64,000 bases of DNA, taken from contig NZ_FNFO01000002.1 of NCBI RefSeq assembly GCF_900100765.1, positions 744,001-808,000 of the forward strand, written 5' to 3'. How positions within the stretch are numbered: position 1 is the first letter of the stretch; the number at the start of each line of letters is the position of its first letter. Positions 45,218 through 55,019 of this stretch are shown one piece after another. This DNA is from Catalinimonas alkaloidigena (GTDB lineage: Bacteria > Bacteroidota > Bacteroidia > Cytophagales > Flexibacteraceae). Under the pieces are notes generated by a model. The model was given only the letters and a program-made list of their open reading frames with translations. It ran no database searches and was not told the DNA's origin. Position numbers and translations under genes: made by a program.

Positions 45218-45826
45218 TTAGTAGCTGATGTAATTGCTGATGCGTTTGGTATGAGCTTCGTCGGCCGTGAGGGTTTGAAGCGCCTCGAAAAAGCGTTCTT
45301 CCATGGTCCAGACTAACACAGGGCGTATCTGACGATCGCTTGAGGCCAGTTGGGCATCGAAAAGCACGGGACACCGATCCTGGTAAACGAATGCGGCCAG
45401 CGCATCGGCCGTTAGTTGTGTCCACTGGGGCACATCCCCATAGAGGTGCGTGTCCAGCAAATTGGCGAAGTGGGTGACGATCGAAGCAGTCACGATGTTG
45501 TCGAGTTCCAGCAGAAACGCCTGCGCGATTTCATCGGCCGGATCGGCATTGGGACACGCATGCGCGAGCAACTGGCGTGCTTCAGGTGCTGAAAAGATCA
45601 GGTGGCAGTGGCCTTTCAGCGCCCCTTTGATGGCGGTGGTCAACACAATGATGTCTTCCTGAGTGCGGTAGGGCGGAAGGGTGGCGGTATTGCATTGAAC
45701 AGACTCGGTATGTAAGGGTGCGTTTCCGGCCGTAAAGGAGCCAAACGCATCAATGGCGCTTTGCAGTCCCATGCGGATCAATTGCTGCACTATATCCCAA
45801 TCCGGTCCGTTTAATCGATTCTTCAT
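45218..45826 (-). CDS. CheC/CheX-like phosphatase
   Basis: The product has 202 residues. One site fits the CheC/CheX pattern (Glu-x2-Asn-x22-Pro): Glu107, Asn110 and Pro133. The residue expected as Asp or Ser four before Glu is Ala103. The N-terminal half has a matching fold element (TTAIKGALKGHCHLIF). CheC-type proteins remove phosphate from CheY. The missing position makes activity uncertain. Confidence 0.75.
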   Translation of the reverse strand: MKNRLNGPDWDIVQQLIRMGLQSAIDAFGSFTAGNAPLHTESVQCNTATLPPYRTQEDIIVLTTAIKGALKGHCHLIFSAPEARQLLAHACPNADPADEIAQAFLLELDNIVTASIVTHFANLLDTHLYGDVPQWTQLTADALAAFVYQDRCPVLFDAQLASSDRQIRPVLVWTMEERFFEALQTLTADEAHTKRISNYISY

Positions 45827-45865
45827 GCGCTAATGGTCGTGTGCACGTTTTGCGTTTCGTAGTAA

Positions 45866-47782
45866 TTAGTTAGAGTTGGCTCCTTTTTTATGGCGAAAGA
45901 GCGCACGTAAAATGGCGGAGACATCCAGCACCAGGCAGACGTTCCCATTGCCCAGAATGGTCGCACCGCTGATCATGTCCAGGTTGTCGAGGGGTTCGCC
46001 CAGGGGCTTCTCGACGATCTCTTTCTGCTGTAGCAGTTTATCGACCACCAGCCCCACATAGCGGTTCTCTTTCGAGACAATGATGAGATCGAGTTTCTGC
46101 AGGTCATCTGTCTGGTCGAACGATTGGTGCAAGACCCCTTCGTCCGACAGATTACGGAGCGAGTTCAAGTGGAACAAATCCCGTAGGAAAATGACCGTAA
46201 TGGTTTTATCCAGGTAGGTGGCCATCAGCCCGTTGCCGACTTTGTGAATGTCTTTTTTGCGGAGGGAAACCACCGCTTCGGTGTACGAAAGCGGGATGGT
46301 AAACTCCTGTTGATTCAACTCGAACAGGAGCGCTCCCTTCACGGCCATGGACGAGGGCAGTGCCAGCGTAATGGTCGAACCCTGACCCGGCACGGTCGCG
46401 ATGTCGATGCGGCCGCCGATCGATTCGGTCGAGCGTTTCACCACGTCCATGCCTACACCACGTCCCGAAACGGACGTGACTTTTTCGGCACTGGAAAAAC
46501 CCGGATGGAAGATAAAGTGGAGTACTTCTTCGTCGGTCAGTTTTGCCGACAGTTCGGTGGTCAGTAACCCTTTCTCCAGGGCTTTTCGCCGGATGACGGG
46601 GGCGTTGATGCCTTTGCCGTCGTCGATGACGTCGATAAACACCAGGTCTTTTTCATTCCGGGCCCGGAGCGTAATGGTGCCTTTGGCGGGCTTTCCGGCC
46701 TGGCGACGCTCTTCGGCGCCTTCAATGCCGTGGCTCACAGCATTTCGGACCAGGTGAATGAGCGAATCGCTCATGATTTTCAGGACGTTCCGGTCGATCT
46801 CAATGTTGGTTCCCTCCAGCACCAGGTCCACCTGTTTGTCTTCCAGGTGAGCCACATCGCGCACGATGCGGTGGAACTTGTTGAACATGAACCCAATTTG
46901 CACCAGCCGTATGCCCATGATGCCGTACTGCAAATCGGACGTAATGCGGTGCAGCCGAGCGTAGATGTTGCTGCGCGAGCCCTGGGCTTGTTGCATGGCA
47001 ACCAGGCGGTCGCGTTCGATGATCAGTTCCCCTACCAGGTTGAGCAGGGCATCCAGTTTCCGTACGGGTACCTGAACCTGATCGGAGAAGGTGATTTTGG
47101 TCTGGTCTTCGGCGGGTGCAGCTTCCTCAGGAGCTGCCTGAGCCGCCTCTTCAGGTTGCGCAGGGGCCGCCGCAGCGGGTACGGAAGCCACCGCTTCAGA
47201 AGAGGCTTCGTCGGCTGATGGGGCCGGGTCTGCCGGGATCTCCTTGGTACTTTCTTCTTTTTTGCCCGTTGTACTGGCCGCGGGACGCTTGCTGGTTTTG
47301 CGCTTGCTCTTTTTAGGAGCCGGTGTTACTTCCGGTTCTGCCTGGGGCGCCGCCGCCGCTACGGGTGCGGCCGGAGGATCGGCGGGTTTCTCTGCCTGTC
47401 GGTCACGTGCATTGCGCAAAAAGACTTCCAGTTTGGTTTGGATGCCCCGGTAGCTGACGCGCTGGCCGGTCGAGAGTGCCTCGATCAGTTCGCCTAGCTT
47501 GTCGTTTGCACGGAACAGGCTGGCGAACAATTCATTATCCAGCTGGATACTTCCTTGCTTTACCTCGCTGAACAGATCTTCCATAACGTGGGCCAAGCCA
47601 GCAATGGCTTCGAATCCCATGCCCATGGCATTGCCTTTCAGGGTATGTGTGATCCGGAAAATCGCGTCGATGACCGACATTTTCTTCGGATCTTTTTCCA
47701 AGTCGCTGAACAGGCGATTCAACTCTTCGAAGTTTTCGAACGCTTCTGCCCGAAACAGCTCTTTGTATTCTTCTTCTTTCAT
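45866..47782 (-). CDS. cheA: Chemotaxis histidine kinase CheA
   Basis: The product has 638 residues. The HPt phosphorylation site is His46 (FRITHTLKGNAMG). Residues about 133-237 are an Ala/Pro/Glu/Lys-rich linker in the place of the CheY-binding P2 domain. The dimerisation domain, the ATP-binding domain (HLVRNAVSHGIE, DDGKGI, GRGVGMDVV) and a CheW-like C-terminal domain follow. It passes phosphate to CheY and CheB. Confidence 0.97.
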   Translation of the reverse strand: MKEEEYKELFRAEAFENFEELNRLFSDLEKDPKKMSVIDAIFRITHTLKGNAMGMGFEAIAGLAHVMEDLFSEVKQGSIQLDNELFASLFRANDKLGELIEALSTGQRVSYRGIQTKLEVFLRNARDRQAEKPADPPAAPVAAAAPQAEPEVTPAPKKSKRKTSKRPAASTTGKKEESTKEIPADPAPSADEASSEAVASVPAAAAPAQPEEAAQAAPEEAAPAEDQTKITFSDQVQVPVRKLDALLNLVGELIIERDRLVAMQQAQGSRSNIYARLHRITSDLQYGIMGIRLVQIGFMFNKFHRIVRDVAHLEDKQVDLVLEGTNIEIDRNVLKIMSDSLIHLVRNAVSHGIEGAEERRQAGKPAKGTITLRARNEKDLVFIDVIDDGKGINAPVIRRKALEKGLLTTELSAKLTDEEVLHFIFHPGFSSAEKVTSVSGRGVGMDVVKRSTESIGGRIDIATVPGQGSTITLALPSSMAVKGALLFELNQQEFTIPLSYTEAVVSLRKKDIHKVGNGLMATYLDKTITVIFLRDLFHLNSLRNLSDEGVLHQSFDQTDDLQKLDLIIVSKENRYVGLVVDKLLQQKEIVEKPLGEPLDNLDMISGATILGNGNVCLVLDVSAILRALFRHKKGANSN

Positions 47783-47832
47783 GGAGTAGCGAAATCAAAA
47801 GTCGACCGGCGAGGGCCAACAACTAAATAGGC

Positions 47833-48873
47833 TCAGGACAGACAGCTTACCAGAAATCCGGCAATCTCCGGCAACGCGATTACCTGGCGGACCACGCCGG
47901 TTTCTACCGCGACGCGTGGCATGCCGTACACCACACTGGTGGCTTCGTTCTGAGCGATGGTGTACCCACCGCTTCGGTAAATGGCTTCCATGCCCCGGGT
48001 GCCGTCTTTGCCCATACCCGTCAGAATCACACCAATTGCTTTTTCTCCGTACACCTGCGCGACCGAAAGCATCAGGGCGTTAACGGACGGATTGTTGTAT
48101 TCCCGAAAAGTCTCTTCGGCCTGAGTCCACACCACGCGCCCTCTTCCAGAGGCTTTTAGCTTGGAGTTGCAGCCTCCTGGTGCTACCGTAATTTCGCCGG
48201 GCCGTATGGGGGTTCCTTCCTCGCCCACCCGCACTCGTAGGGGGGTAAGGGCATCGAGGCGCTCAGCAAAGGCCGGAATAAAGGCTTTGGGCATGTGCTG
48301 TGCAATCACCACCGGAATAGCCAGGTTGCTGGGCAACTGCGTAACGACCTGTTCTACCGCACCCGGTCCCCCTGTCGATGCACCGATCGCGATGATCTCG
48401 TAGGGAAGTTGACCCTGGAAAACGTGCGGCGCCTGGTTGGTGTGTTGCACCTGTTTGCGCAACAGACGCTGGCGGTTCACCCGCGACGCCTGTTTGACCT
48501 TGTGAACCAACTCATCCTGCAGCGTACGCAACCCACGCGACGCAGGCTTGGTCAGGTAATCGTACGCGCCCAGGCTCAGTGCCTCCATAATGGGACTCAG
48601 GTTGGTATTACCCAATGCACTGAGAATCAGAATGGGCGTAGGATGTTGTTGCATGACCTGGCGCACGGCATACAGTCCGTCATAATTGGCCATGGTCATG
48701 TCCAGCACCAGCACGTCCGGCTTAAGCTCCGTGGTTTTTTCTGCGGCCTCTTTACCATCGCAGGCCGTATCCACCACCTCAATCGACTCATCGTTGCGGA
48801 GGATGTCCGAAATCAGGAGCCGCATAAGGCTGGAGTCATCCGCCACTACAACTTGAATGGGAGACGCAGCCAT
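47833..48873 (-). CDS. cheB: Chemotaxis protein CheB, methylesterase
   Basis: The product has 346 residues. The receiver domain carries Asp in VLDMTMANYDG, a variant of the usual DxxMPxMDG. The methylesterase domain has Ser in GASTGGP, His in AQHMPK and Asp in TGMGKDG. CheB removes methyl groups that CheR adds to receptors. It lies 50 bp upstream of cheA in transcription order. Confidence 0.96.
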   Translation of the reverse strand: MAASPIQVVVADDSSLMRLLISDILRNDESIEVVDTACDGKEAAEKTTELKPDVLVLDMTMANYDGLYAVRQVMQQHPTPILILSALGNTNLSPIMEALSLGAYDYLTKPASRGLRTLQDELVHKVKQASRVNRQRLLRKQVQHTNQAPHVFQGQLPYEIIAIGASTGGPGAVEQVVTQLPSNLAIPVVIAQHMPKAFIPAFAERLDALTPLRVRVGEEGTPIRPGEITVAPGGCNSKLKASGRGRVVWTQAEETFREYNNPSVNALMLSVAQVYGEKAIGVILTGMGKDGTRGMEAIYRSGGYTIAQNEATSVVYGMPRVAVETGVVRQVIALPEIAGFLVSCLS

Positions 48874-48878
48874 GGTTC

Positions 48879-49244
48879 CTAGGCCATGATGCGATTGACG
48901 GCCTCCACGAGTTGTTCGGTCGTGAAAGGTTTTACGATGTAGTCGGAAGCGCCCAGGTTTAAACCTTCGTTGACTACCGACTGCTGTCCGACAGCACTGA
49001 TCATGATCACCCGCGACTCGATTTCCTCTTCGGTTTTCAGAATCCGCAGGATGTCCGTGCCGATCATGTCGGGCAGGATGTTGTCCAGGGTGATCAGGTC
49101 GGGCTGAAGCTCAAGTGCCATGTCGATGGCCGACTCGCCGTTGGCGGCTTGTCCTACCACTTCGTAGCCTGCTTCACTAAGTGCATCTTTGATCATCGTT
49201 CGCATGTACAGCGAATCGTCAACAATCAGAACTTTTTTTGCCAT
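48879..49244 (-). CDS. cheY: Chemotaxis response regulator CheY
   Basis: The product has 121 residues. The acidic pair Asp9-Asp10, phospho-acceptor Asp54 (TLDNILPD), Ser83 and Lys105 are in place. There is no output domain. It is the likely phosphate acceptor from CheA. It lies 5 bp upstream of cheB. Confidence 0.95.
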   Translation of the reverse strand: MAKKVLIVDDSLYMRTMIKDALSEAGYEVVGQAANGESAIDMALELQPDLITLDNILPDMIGTDILRILKTEEEIESRVIMISAVGQQSVVNEGLNLGASDYIVKPFTTEQLVEAVNRIMA

Positions 49245-49285
49245 GTATCTAGAACTAATAGCGTTAGAATCAAATAAGAGATGAA

Positions 49286-49792
49286 TTATAAAGATTTAGC
49301 AACCTCCTGTGTCTCGCGGCGCGATAACATCGCCAAGGCGTCGATCAAAATGATCATGCGCTCTCCGCTCTTGACGATGCCCCGAATGGCCTGCTCTTCG
49401 GCTTCGGACGACAGCACTACGCTGGAGGCAGTGTCGATGTCGTGTTCGCCGATGGAGAGCGTATTCGGAACTTTGCGGACCAAAATGCCCACGCTCGCTT
49501 CCTGGCTTTCCAGCACCAGGGTGTATTTGGGCAGACTTTCGTCTGTGCTTTTGATGCCGAATTTCTTTTCCAGATCCAGGATGGCCAGCACGTTCCCGCG
49601 AATGTTGGCTACGCCTTTGATGTGATCCGGCGTTTGCGGAATGCGCGCTACGTTCGGCGTGAGCACCACTTCTTTGATCTGGTCGATGCTAAGGGCGTAC
49701 TCTTCTTCGCCCAGTCGGAAAACGACCAGTTGGATGCGTGGCCCACTGTTGCCTGCCTGTGGCTCTTTTTCTTTGCTAATGCTTTGTGCCAT
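49286..49792 (-). CDS. cheW: Chemotaxis coupling protein CheW
   Basis: The product has 168 residues. The CheW domain has VFRLGEEEYALSIDQIKEVV, HIKGVANIRGNVLAILDL and GILVRKVPNTLSI. It links the receptor to CheA. The first 20 residues are an extra hydrophilic extension. It starts 8 bp after the chemoreceptor stop codon. Confidence 0.96.
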   Translation of the reverse strand: MAQSISKEKEPQAGNSGPRIQLVVFRLGEEEYALSIDQIKEVVLTPNVARIPQTPDHIKGVANIRGNVLAILDLEKKFGIKSTDESLPKYTLVLESQEASVGILVRKVPNTLSIGEHDIDTASSVVLSSEAEEQAIRGIVKSGERMIILIDALAMLSRRETQEVAKSL

Positions 49793-49800
49793 AGGGTAGG

Positions 49801-52770
49801 TTATGCTTTCTTGAGTTTGAACTTAGACACGCCTTCGGTCAACTGGTTGGCAATCTCGGCCAGATTCTTACTGCTCTGCAGTACCTCGCTCATGCCCTGG
49901 TTCAGCTCCTGCGACGACGTAGCGATCTGTTCCGAACCGGCGGCGGTTTCTTCTGCCACCACCACGATGCTCTCGATGTTCTTCACAACCGTGTTGATGC
50001 TGTTGCGCTGCTGATCGGTTGCCTGCAAAATCTCTTTCGAGAGGTCGAGTGTCTCGGTGCTCGATTGCTGAATGCTTTGGAATACCTCTTCGGCATCGCG
50101 CGACGCTTTGTTACCGCTTTTCACGCTGGTTTCCATGTTGCCGATGGCCTTGCCCGCCAGGGTAATGTCTTTCTGTACTTCTTTGATGACCCGCTCAATG
50201 TCGACAGCCGACTTGCGCGAGTCTTCGGCCAGTTTCCGGATCTCTTCGGCGACTACCGCAAAGCCCCGTCCGGCGTCTCCGGCCCGTGCCGCTTCGATGG
50301 CTGCGTTCAGCGCCAACAGGTTGGTCTGGGAAGCAATGTCGGTGATGACGTTCAACGTGCGGGCGATCTCCTCGGAGCGCTCGGTCAGAATCTCGATGGA
50401 TTTGGCCGTATCTTGTGCCGAAGTCTGAATTTCGCCCATGTTTTCTACGACCTTGTTGACGATCTTCAAGCCATCGTTGCAGCTCGACTGACCTTTTTCG
50501 GCCGCCTTGTTGATGATGTTGGCTTTGGAACCCATGTCGACCGACGAGTTCATAACGTGCTCTACCAGCTTCGACGATTCATCCGTTTTGGTCGCCTGCT
50601 GCTGTGCGCCTTCGGCCATCTGAGCGATGGCGGACGCCACTTCCTGCGTGGTATTCTGCATGCTTTCGCCCGTGGTCAGCATCTCTTCCGAGGCGGTGGC
50701 GATCACCGTCACGATCTGCGAAATGTTGCTGAGTAGCTGGTTCATGTTGCGCATGGCCACGTTCAGCGCGTTGCCCATATCGGCCAGATCTCCCTCCGCT
50801 TCCATGCTGAAGGCTTCGGTCAGGTTGCCCATGGAAAGCTCGGTGACGATGCGGTTGATTTCCATTACCGGGTTGGCGATGGACTCCAGCAGGTCGTTCA
50901 GCGACTCGACGAGGTTTTCCCAGGCGCCTTCTGCGTTTTTGAGTGACAGGCGGGCCGATAGTTGCCCTTCGCGTCCTGCCAGGGTGACGACCCGGTTCAC
51001 CTCGCCGATAATCATTTTGAGGGTATCGCGTAGCGCCAGGTTGTCCTGAATCATTTGCCCCACATTACCCTCGGCCTTGACCTGAATGTCGGCGTCGAAG
51101 TTGCCACGGCGCAGTTGGGAAATGAAGTCGCGGATGGCGTTGAGTGCTACCGTAAACTCGGTAACGTCCGTGGCGTACTTGACCACCTTGAACGGCTTGC
51201 CGTTGAGGTCGAGAATCGGGTTGTAAGTCGCCTGGATGTAAATTTCCCGGCCCCCTTTGCCCAGTCGCTTGTAAGTGGCCGAGTCAAATTCGCCCCGGTT
51301 CAATTTCTCCCAGAACTCCCGGTACTCGACGCTGGCAGCATAGGCCGGCTCGCAGAACATGCGGTGATGCTTGCCCACGACTTCCGAAGCGGAATAACCC
51401 AGCGTACGCAGGAAGTTTTCGTTGGCGGAACGGATCGTACCGTCCAGGTTAAATTCGATGACGGCCTGTGCTTTGCTCACCGCTTCCAACTGACCTCTGT
51501 AATCGGTGTTGCGCAGTTTGTCTTCGGTGATGTCGGTCGCCAGCTTGATAATTTTGGTTGGCTTGCCCTGCGCGTCCAAAATGGGTGTGTAGTTGGCCAG
51601 CAGCCAAACTTCCGAACCGTCTTTGGTAAGGCGTTTGAATTCGCCCGAATGCGTTTTGCCCTGACTCAGATCAAGCCAGAACTGCTTGTATGCGTCGCTG
51701 TTGGCGTAGGTAGGATGGCAGAACATGCGGTGATGCTGTCCCTTGATCTCATCGAGCGAGTACTGCATCGTGTTCAGGAACAGATCGTTGGCCGTAACAA
51801 TGTTGCCGTGCAGGTCGAACTCAATAAACGCAGAAGTGGCGTTGATGGCCGACATCTGGCCGCGCATCTCTTCGCGTTGCACTTCTGCCATTTGCAGCAG
51901 TTTGTCGATCTCCGCCTCCTTCTTTTTGGTCGGCGTGATGTCCTGCGCAAACTTGATGACCTTGTAGACGTTGCCGTTAACGTCGAGAATCGGGTTGTAG
52001 CTACCGAAAATCCAGACTGCTTCTCCCGCCTTGTTCAGGCGTTTGAATTCGCCGGTCGCAAACTTGCCTTCGCCCAGGTCGCGCCAGAACTGACGGTACG
52101 CTTCCGACGTGCGGTCTTCCGGCGTTACAAACAACTCGTGATGCTGTCCCTCTACCTCGCTCAGGGTGTAGCCCATCAATTCGAGAAAAGGAGCATTGGC
52201 GGTGCGAATGGTGCCGTCTGTTTCGAATTCGATCACGGCATTCGAGCGGTGGATGGCATCGATCTGCGCGTTGATTTCGTTCGTCTCGGCTTTACGCGCG
52301 GTGATGTCGCTGGCAATTTTAACGATTTTGACGACCTGCCCTTGGTTATCTTTGATGGGCATGTAACTGCCCTGTACCCAAACTACTTTGTTGTTTTTGT
52401 TGACACGGCTGAACTCCCCATTCTTGGCCTGACCTTCGCGCAGCCCTTTCCAGAAATCTTTGTAAGCCTGCGAGGATGCATCGGCCGGTTTAACAAACAT
52501 GCTGTGGTGTTTGCCTTGTACCTCTTCCAGCGAATAGCCCATCACCTTCAGGAAAAGCGAATTTGCCGTCTGGATGAGTCCGTCGGGAGTGAATTCAATT
52601 AAGGCAAAAGAAGCGTGTACAGCTTGTAACTGGCCGGCGGTCTGGTCTTGTATAGCAACCATTTCCGCAATGGTTTGCCGAAGTTCTGTTTCAACCGCTT
52701 TGAGTTCAGCTAGTTCGGCACTGGAAGGATCCTGAGGTTTGGTAGCTACAGCGCGTTTGGAAGTTGCCAT
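49801..52770 (-). CDS. Soluble chemoreceptor with four tandem PAS domains
   Basis: The product has 989 residues from ATG 52770 and no membrane segment. The PAS domains lie at about 48-158, 172-280, 307-415 and 430-538. Each carries a short GxHHxMF-like motif (for example GKHHSMF and GQHHRMF), as in the redox- or heme-type PAS domains of BdlA/Aer relatives. HAMP-like linkers and a methyl-accepting signalling domain (690-989, with the hairpin tip near 801-849, [16 protein letters not shown]) follow. The C-terminus lacks a CheR-docking pentapeptide. Confidence 0.96.
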   Translation of the reverse strand: MATSKRAVATKPQDPSSAELAELKAVETELRQTIAEMVAIQDQTAGQLQAVHASFALIEFTPDGLIQTANSLFLKVMGYSLEEVQGKHHSMFVKPADASSQAYKDFWKGLREGQAKNGEFSRVNKNNKVVWVQGSYMPIKDNQGQVVKIVKIASDITARKAETNEINAQIDAIHRSNAVIEFETDGTIRTANAPFLELMGYTLSEVEGQHHELFVTPEDRTSEAYRQFWRDLGEGKFATGEFKRLNKAGEAVWIFGSYNPILDVNGNVYKVIKFAQDITPTKKKEAEIDKLLQMAEVQREEMRGQMSAINATSAFIEFDLHGNIVTANDLFLNTMQYSLDEIKGQHHRMFCHPTYANSDAYKQFWLDLSQGKTHSGEFKRLTKDGSEVWLLANYTPILDAQGKPTKIIKLATDITEDKLRNTDYRGQLEAVSKAQAVIEFNLDGTIRSANENFLRTLGYSASEVVGKHHRMFCEPAYAASVEYREFWEKLNRGEFDSATYKRLGKGGREIYIQATYNPILDLNGKPFKVVKYATDVTEFTVALNAIRDFISQLRRGNFDADIQVKAEGNVGQMIQDNLALRDTLKMIIGEVNRVVTLAGREGQLSARLSLKNAEGAWENLVESLNDLLESIANPVMEINRIVTELSMGNLTEAFSMEAEGDLADMGNALNVAMRNMNQLLSNISQIVTVIATASEEMLTTGESMQNTTQEVASAIAQMAEGAQQQATKTDESSKLVEHVMNSSVDMGSKANIINKAAEKGQSSCNDGLKIVNKVVENMGEIQTSAQDTAKSIEILTERSEEIARTLNVITDIASQTNLLALNAAIEAARAGDAGRGFAVVAEEIRKLAEDSRKSAVDIERVIKEVQKDITLAGKAIGNMETSVKSGNKASRDAEEVFQSIQQSSTETLDLSKEILQATDQQRNSINTVVKNIESIVVVAEETAAGSEQIATSSQELNQGMSEVLQSSKNLAEIANQLTEGVSKFKLKKA

Positions 52771-53413
52771 AAAGGGAATGCAAAATGAGTTTGGTGATAT
52801 AAAATGCTTTGTGGTTTTGCTTGCCCGAGAGCTTTGCAATTCCTGCACTCAAAAGAATCTATTTTACATGGATTAGATTTTGTATTCCCTGATACTTAGT
52901 GCCTTGCGTAAGAAAAACGGGGAAGAGGCAGGATTGGCAGAGGTGGCCTCGTAAAAAGTTAGCTTACAGGCGATTAAGGGAGATGCGCACGTTTCTACCC
53001 TGACAAAAAAGCGGGAAATACATTCTGTTAGTAGAAAAAAAGCTAGCTAAAAGGCTGAGCTGGTGCCTGTTTCGTCATTTATATTACCTGTTTTGTAGAA
53101 ATTGACTCGGGTTTTCGGAAGCCGATGTCAGGCAGTTTGTAAGAAAAATGCGCTGCTGTAGCGAAGAAATGAACCAGGACCGTGGCGCGTGCAGGCTGCG
53201 TCGGGCGGAGCGGCGAGAGCGCGGCCGCAACCCAGGGGTAAAACGGGCCATGCGCAGTGGGGAACCGGGTGGCAACCGGCGGCGATCGGTTCGGCAGGCA
53301 GCAGGTTACCTAGTTTTGTACAACGCCTTTGCGGCACATCTGCCCTTTTTAGGCACCGCCGGACGTGCACCGCAGCGGATTTTGCTTACATTCCGGGACC
53401 AGACAGCGGCACC
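52771..53413. other. Intergenic region upstream of the chemosensory operon
   Basis: The chemosensory operon and the saccharopine dehydrogenase gene are divergent here. I see no convincing gene in the 643 bp. The only clear signal is TAGTTTTG at 53311-53318 for the dehydrogenase side. I find no good -7 element for the chemosensory side. Confidence 0.5.
53311..53318 (+). promoter_or_regulatory. Probable -7 element of the saccharopine dehydrogenase gene
   Basis: TAGTTTTG matches TAnnTTTG exactly. A transcript would start near 53324, leaving about 90 nt of leader before ATG 53414, which supports that start over the open frame extending to 53189. Confidence 0.45.
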
Positions 53414-54763
53414 ATGAAGAAAATTCTTGTCCTAGGGGCGGGGCGCTCCGCCACCGTTCTCATCGAATACTTACATGCTCAGGCAGCCTTGCACGGGTGG
53501 CACCTGCAAGTGGCTGATCAGTCGCTGGAACTGGTTCAGGCCAAAACCGCGCACCTCGCCCAGGTCGAATCCTTTGCGCTCGACATTGCCGATCCGGAGG
53601 CGCTGCGTGCCGCGCTGGTGTCTGTTTCGTTGGTGATCTCGTTGCTGCCTCCTCCGTTGCATCCGCAAGTTGCCACTGTCTGTCTGGAGCAGGGCTGTCA
53701 CCTGCTGACGGCGTCGTACGTTAGCCCGGAGATGGCCGCCCTGGATAAGGAAGCGCGGCAACGCAACCTCCTGTTCATGAACGAATGCGGGCTGGACCCT
53801 GGTATCGACCACATGTCCGCTATGGAGATGATCGATGACGTTCGGGAGGCAGGTGGTAAGGTAACGGCATTCCATTCTTATTGCGGCGGGTTGATTGCAC
53901 CGGAGTCGGATACCAATCCGTGGCATTACAAACTGACCTGGAATCCGCGCAACATCGTGCTGGCTGGGCAAGCGGGTGGCTGCTATCTCCACGAAGGGTC
54001 GCGGAAATACATTCCCTACGGACGTTTATTCGAGCAAACCACACCTGTACACGTTGAAGGCTGGGGGGAGTTTGAGGCCTACGTGAACCGCGATTCGATT
54101 CATTACCAAGACGTATACGGCCTGACGCACGCCACTACGTTGCTGCGCGGCACGCTGCGGCGTCCCGGGTTTTGCCGTGCCTGGAATGCGCTCGTACAGT
54201 TGGGGCTGACCGACGATCGCTACTGGATGGAGGGGGCGCGCGATTTGACGTTGCGGACATGGCTGGGCACATTTTTGCCACCGCACCCGCCCGAGCAGGT
54301 CCAACAGACCCTGGCCCGTTACCTCTCGCTCGACCCCAACGGTTCTGAAATGACTTGCCTCAAGTGGTTAGGTTTGTTTGGCGAAGAACGGCTCGGCGTC
54401 CCTTCCGGAACGCCGGCCCAATTATTACAGGGAATTTTGGAACGTCGCTGGGCGTTAGCACCGACGGACCGGGATATGATCGTCATGCAACACCAATTAG
54501 CCTATCAACTGGACGGACACCGGCATACCAAAGTTGCCTCGTTGGTCCTGACGGGCGACGATGCTGCACAAACGGCGATGGCAAAAACCGTAGGGCTTAC
54601 TCTGGGTGTTGTGGCTGTATTGCTGTTGCAGGAGCGGTTGTCGCAGCGCGGTGTACACATCCCAACGGCGCGGGAAGTCTATCAACCTGCCCTGCGCATG
54701 CTGGCTTCGTTAGGGATCTGCTTTCAGGAAGAGATGCAATCGGAGCCAAGTCCTGGTTTATAG
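53414..54763 (+). CDS. Saccharopine dehydrogenase/reductase-type enzyme
   Basis: The product has 449 residues. The N-terminal nucleotide-binding motif is GAGRSA in KKILVLGAGRSATVL. The conserved LDPGIDHMSAMEMID and HSYCGGLIAPE patterns match the saccharopine reductase family (glutamate-forming). It would join or split saccharopine in lysine metabolism. The start at 53414 matches the family N-terminus. Confidence 0.92.
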   Translation: MKKILVLGAGRSATVLIEYLHAQAALHGWHLQVADQSLELVQAKTAHLAQVESFALDIADPEALRAALVSVSLVISLLPPPLHPQVATVCLEQGCHLLTASYVSPEMAALDKEARQRNLLFMNECGLDPGIDHMSAMEMIDDVREAGGKVTAFHSYCGGLIAPESDTNPWHYKLTWNPRNIVLAGQAGGCYLHEGSRKYIPYGRLFEQTTPVHVEGWGEFEAYVNRDSIHYQDVYGLTHATTLLRGTLRRPGFCRAWNALVQLGLTDDRYWMEGARDLTLRTWLGTFLPPHPPEQVQQTLARYLSLDPNGSEMTCLKWLGLFGEERLGVPSGTPAQLLQGILERRWALAPTDRDMIVMQHQLAYQLDGHRHTKVASLVLTGDDAAQTAMAKTVGLTLGVVAVLLLQERLSQRGVHIPTAREVYQPALRMLASLGICFQEEMQSEPSPGL

Positions 54764-54928
54764 TGATATAATAAGGAATTAAGTAGATCAATATAATTAC
54801 ATTCGCTGCTAAGTCTTCTTCCTGACGCTGCTGGGGCCGAAGGAAGATGGTATAATCCGGTTTATTTCTTTCATTCGTCGAATAATATTGTTTCCTACCA
54901 CTATTTTCTTGAGATTAAAGTGGGCTTG

Positions 54929-54961
54929 CCTTCGAAAAGAATTGTGAGGTAGTTTCGAAGG
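54929..54961. other. Perfect inverted repeat in a promoter-proximal AT-rich region
   Basis: CCTTCGAAA (54929-54937) and TTTCGAAGG (54953-54961) are exact inverses, 15 bases apart. It lies about 60 bp upstream of the gene at 55020, so it could be an operator. It has no T-run, so it is not a typical terminator. Confidence 0.45.
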
Positions 54962-55019
54962 ATTTAACTCGGGGAGAGAGAGTTGCGTCACCAGTATAGT
55001 ATTTAGTATATATTACAGT

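Noticed and set aside
51055-52602. A 515-codon open frame antisense to the four-PAS chemoreceptor gene
   Set aside because: It lies wholly inside a gene with clear family matches. Its sequence is rich in Val, Leu, Phe, Gln and Arg without domain features, as expected from the repeated PAS codons read backwards.
53189-53413. N-terminal extension of the saccharopine dehydrogenase frame
   Set aside because: The added residues are Arg/Ala/Gly-rich and unlike the family. A -7 element at 53311 would fall inside the extension, and the Rossmann fold begins at 53414.
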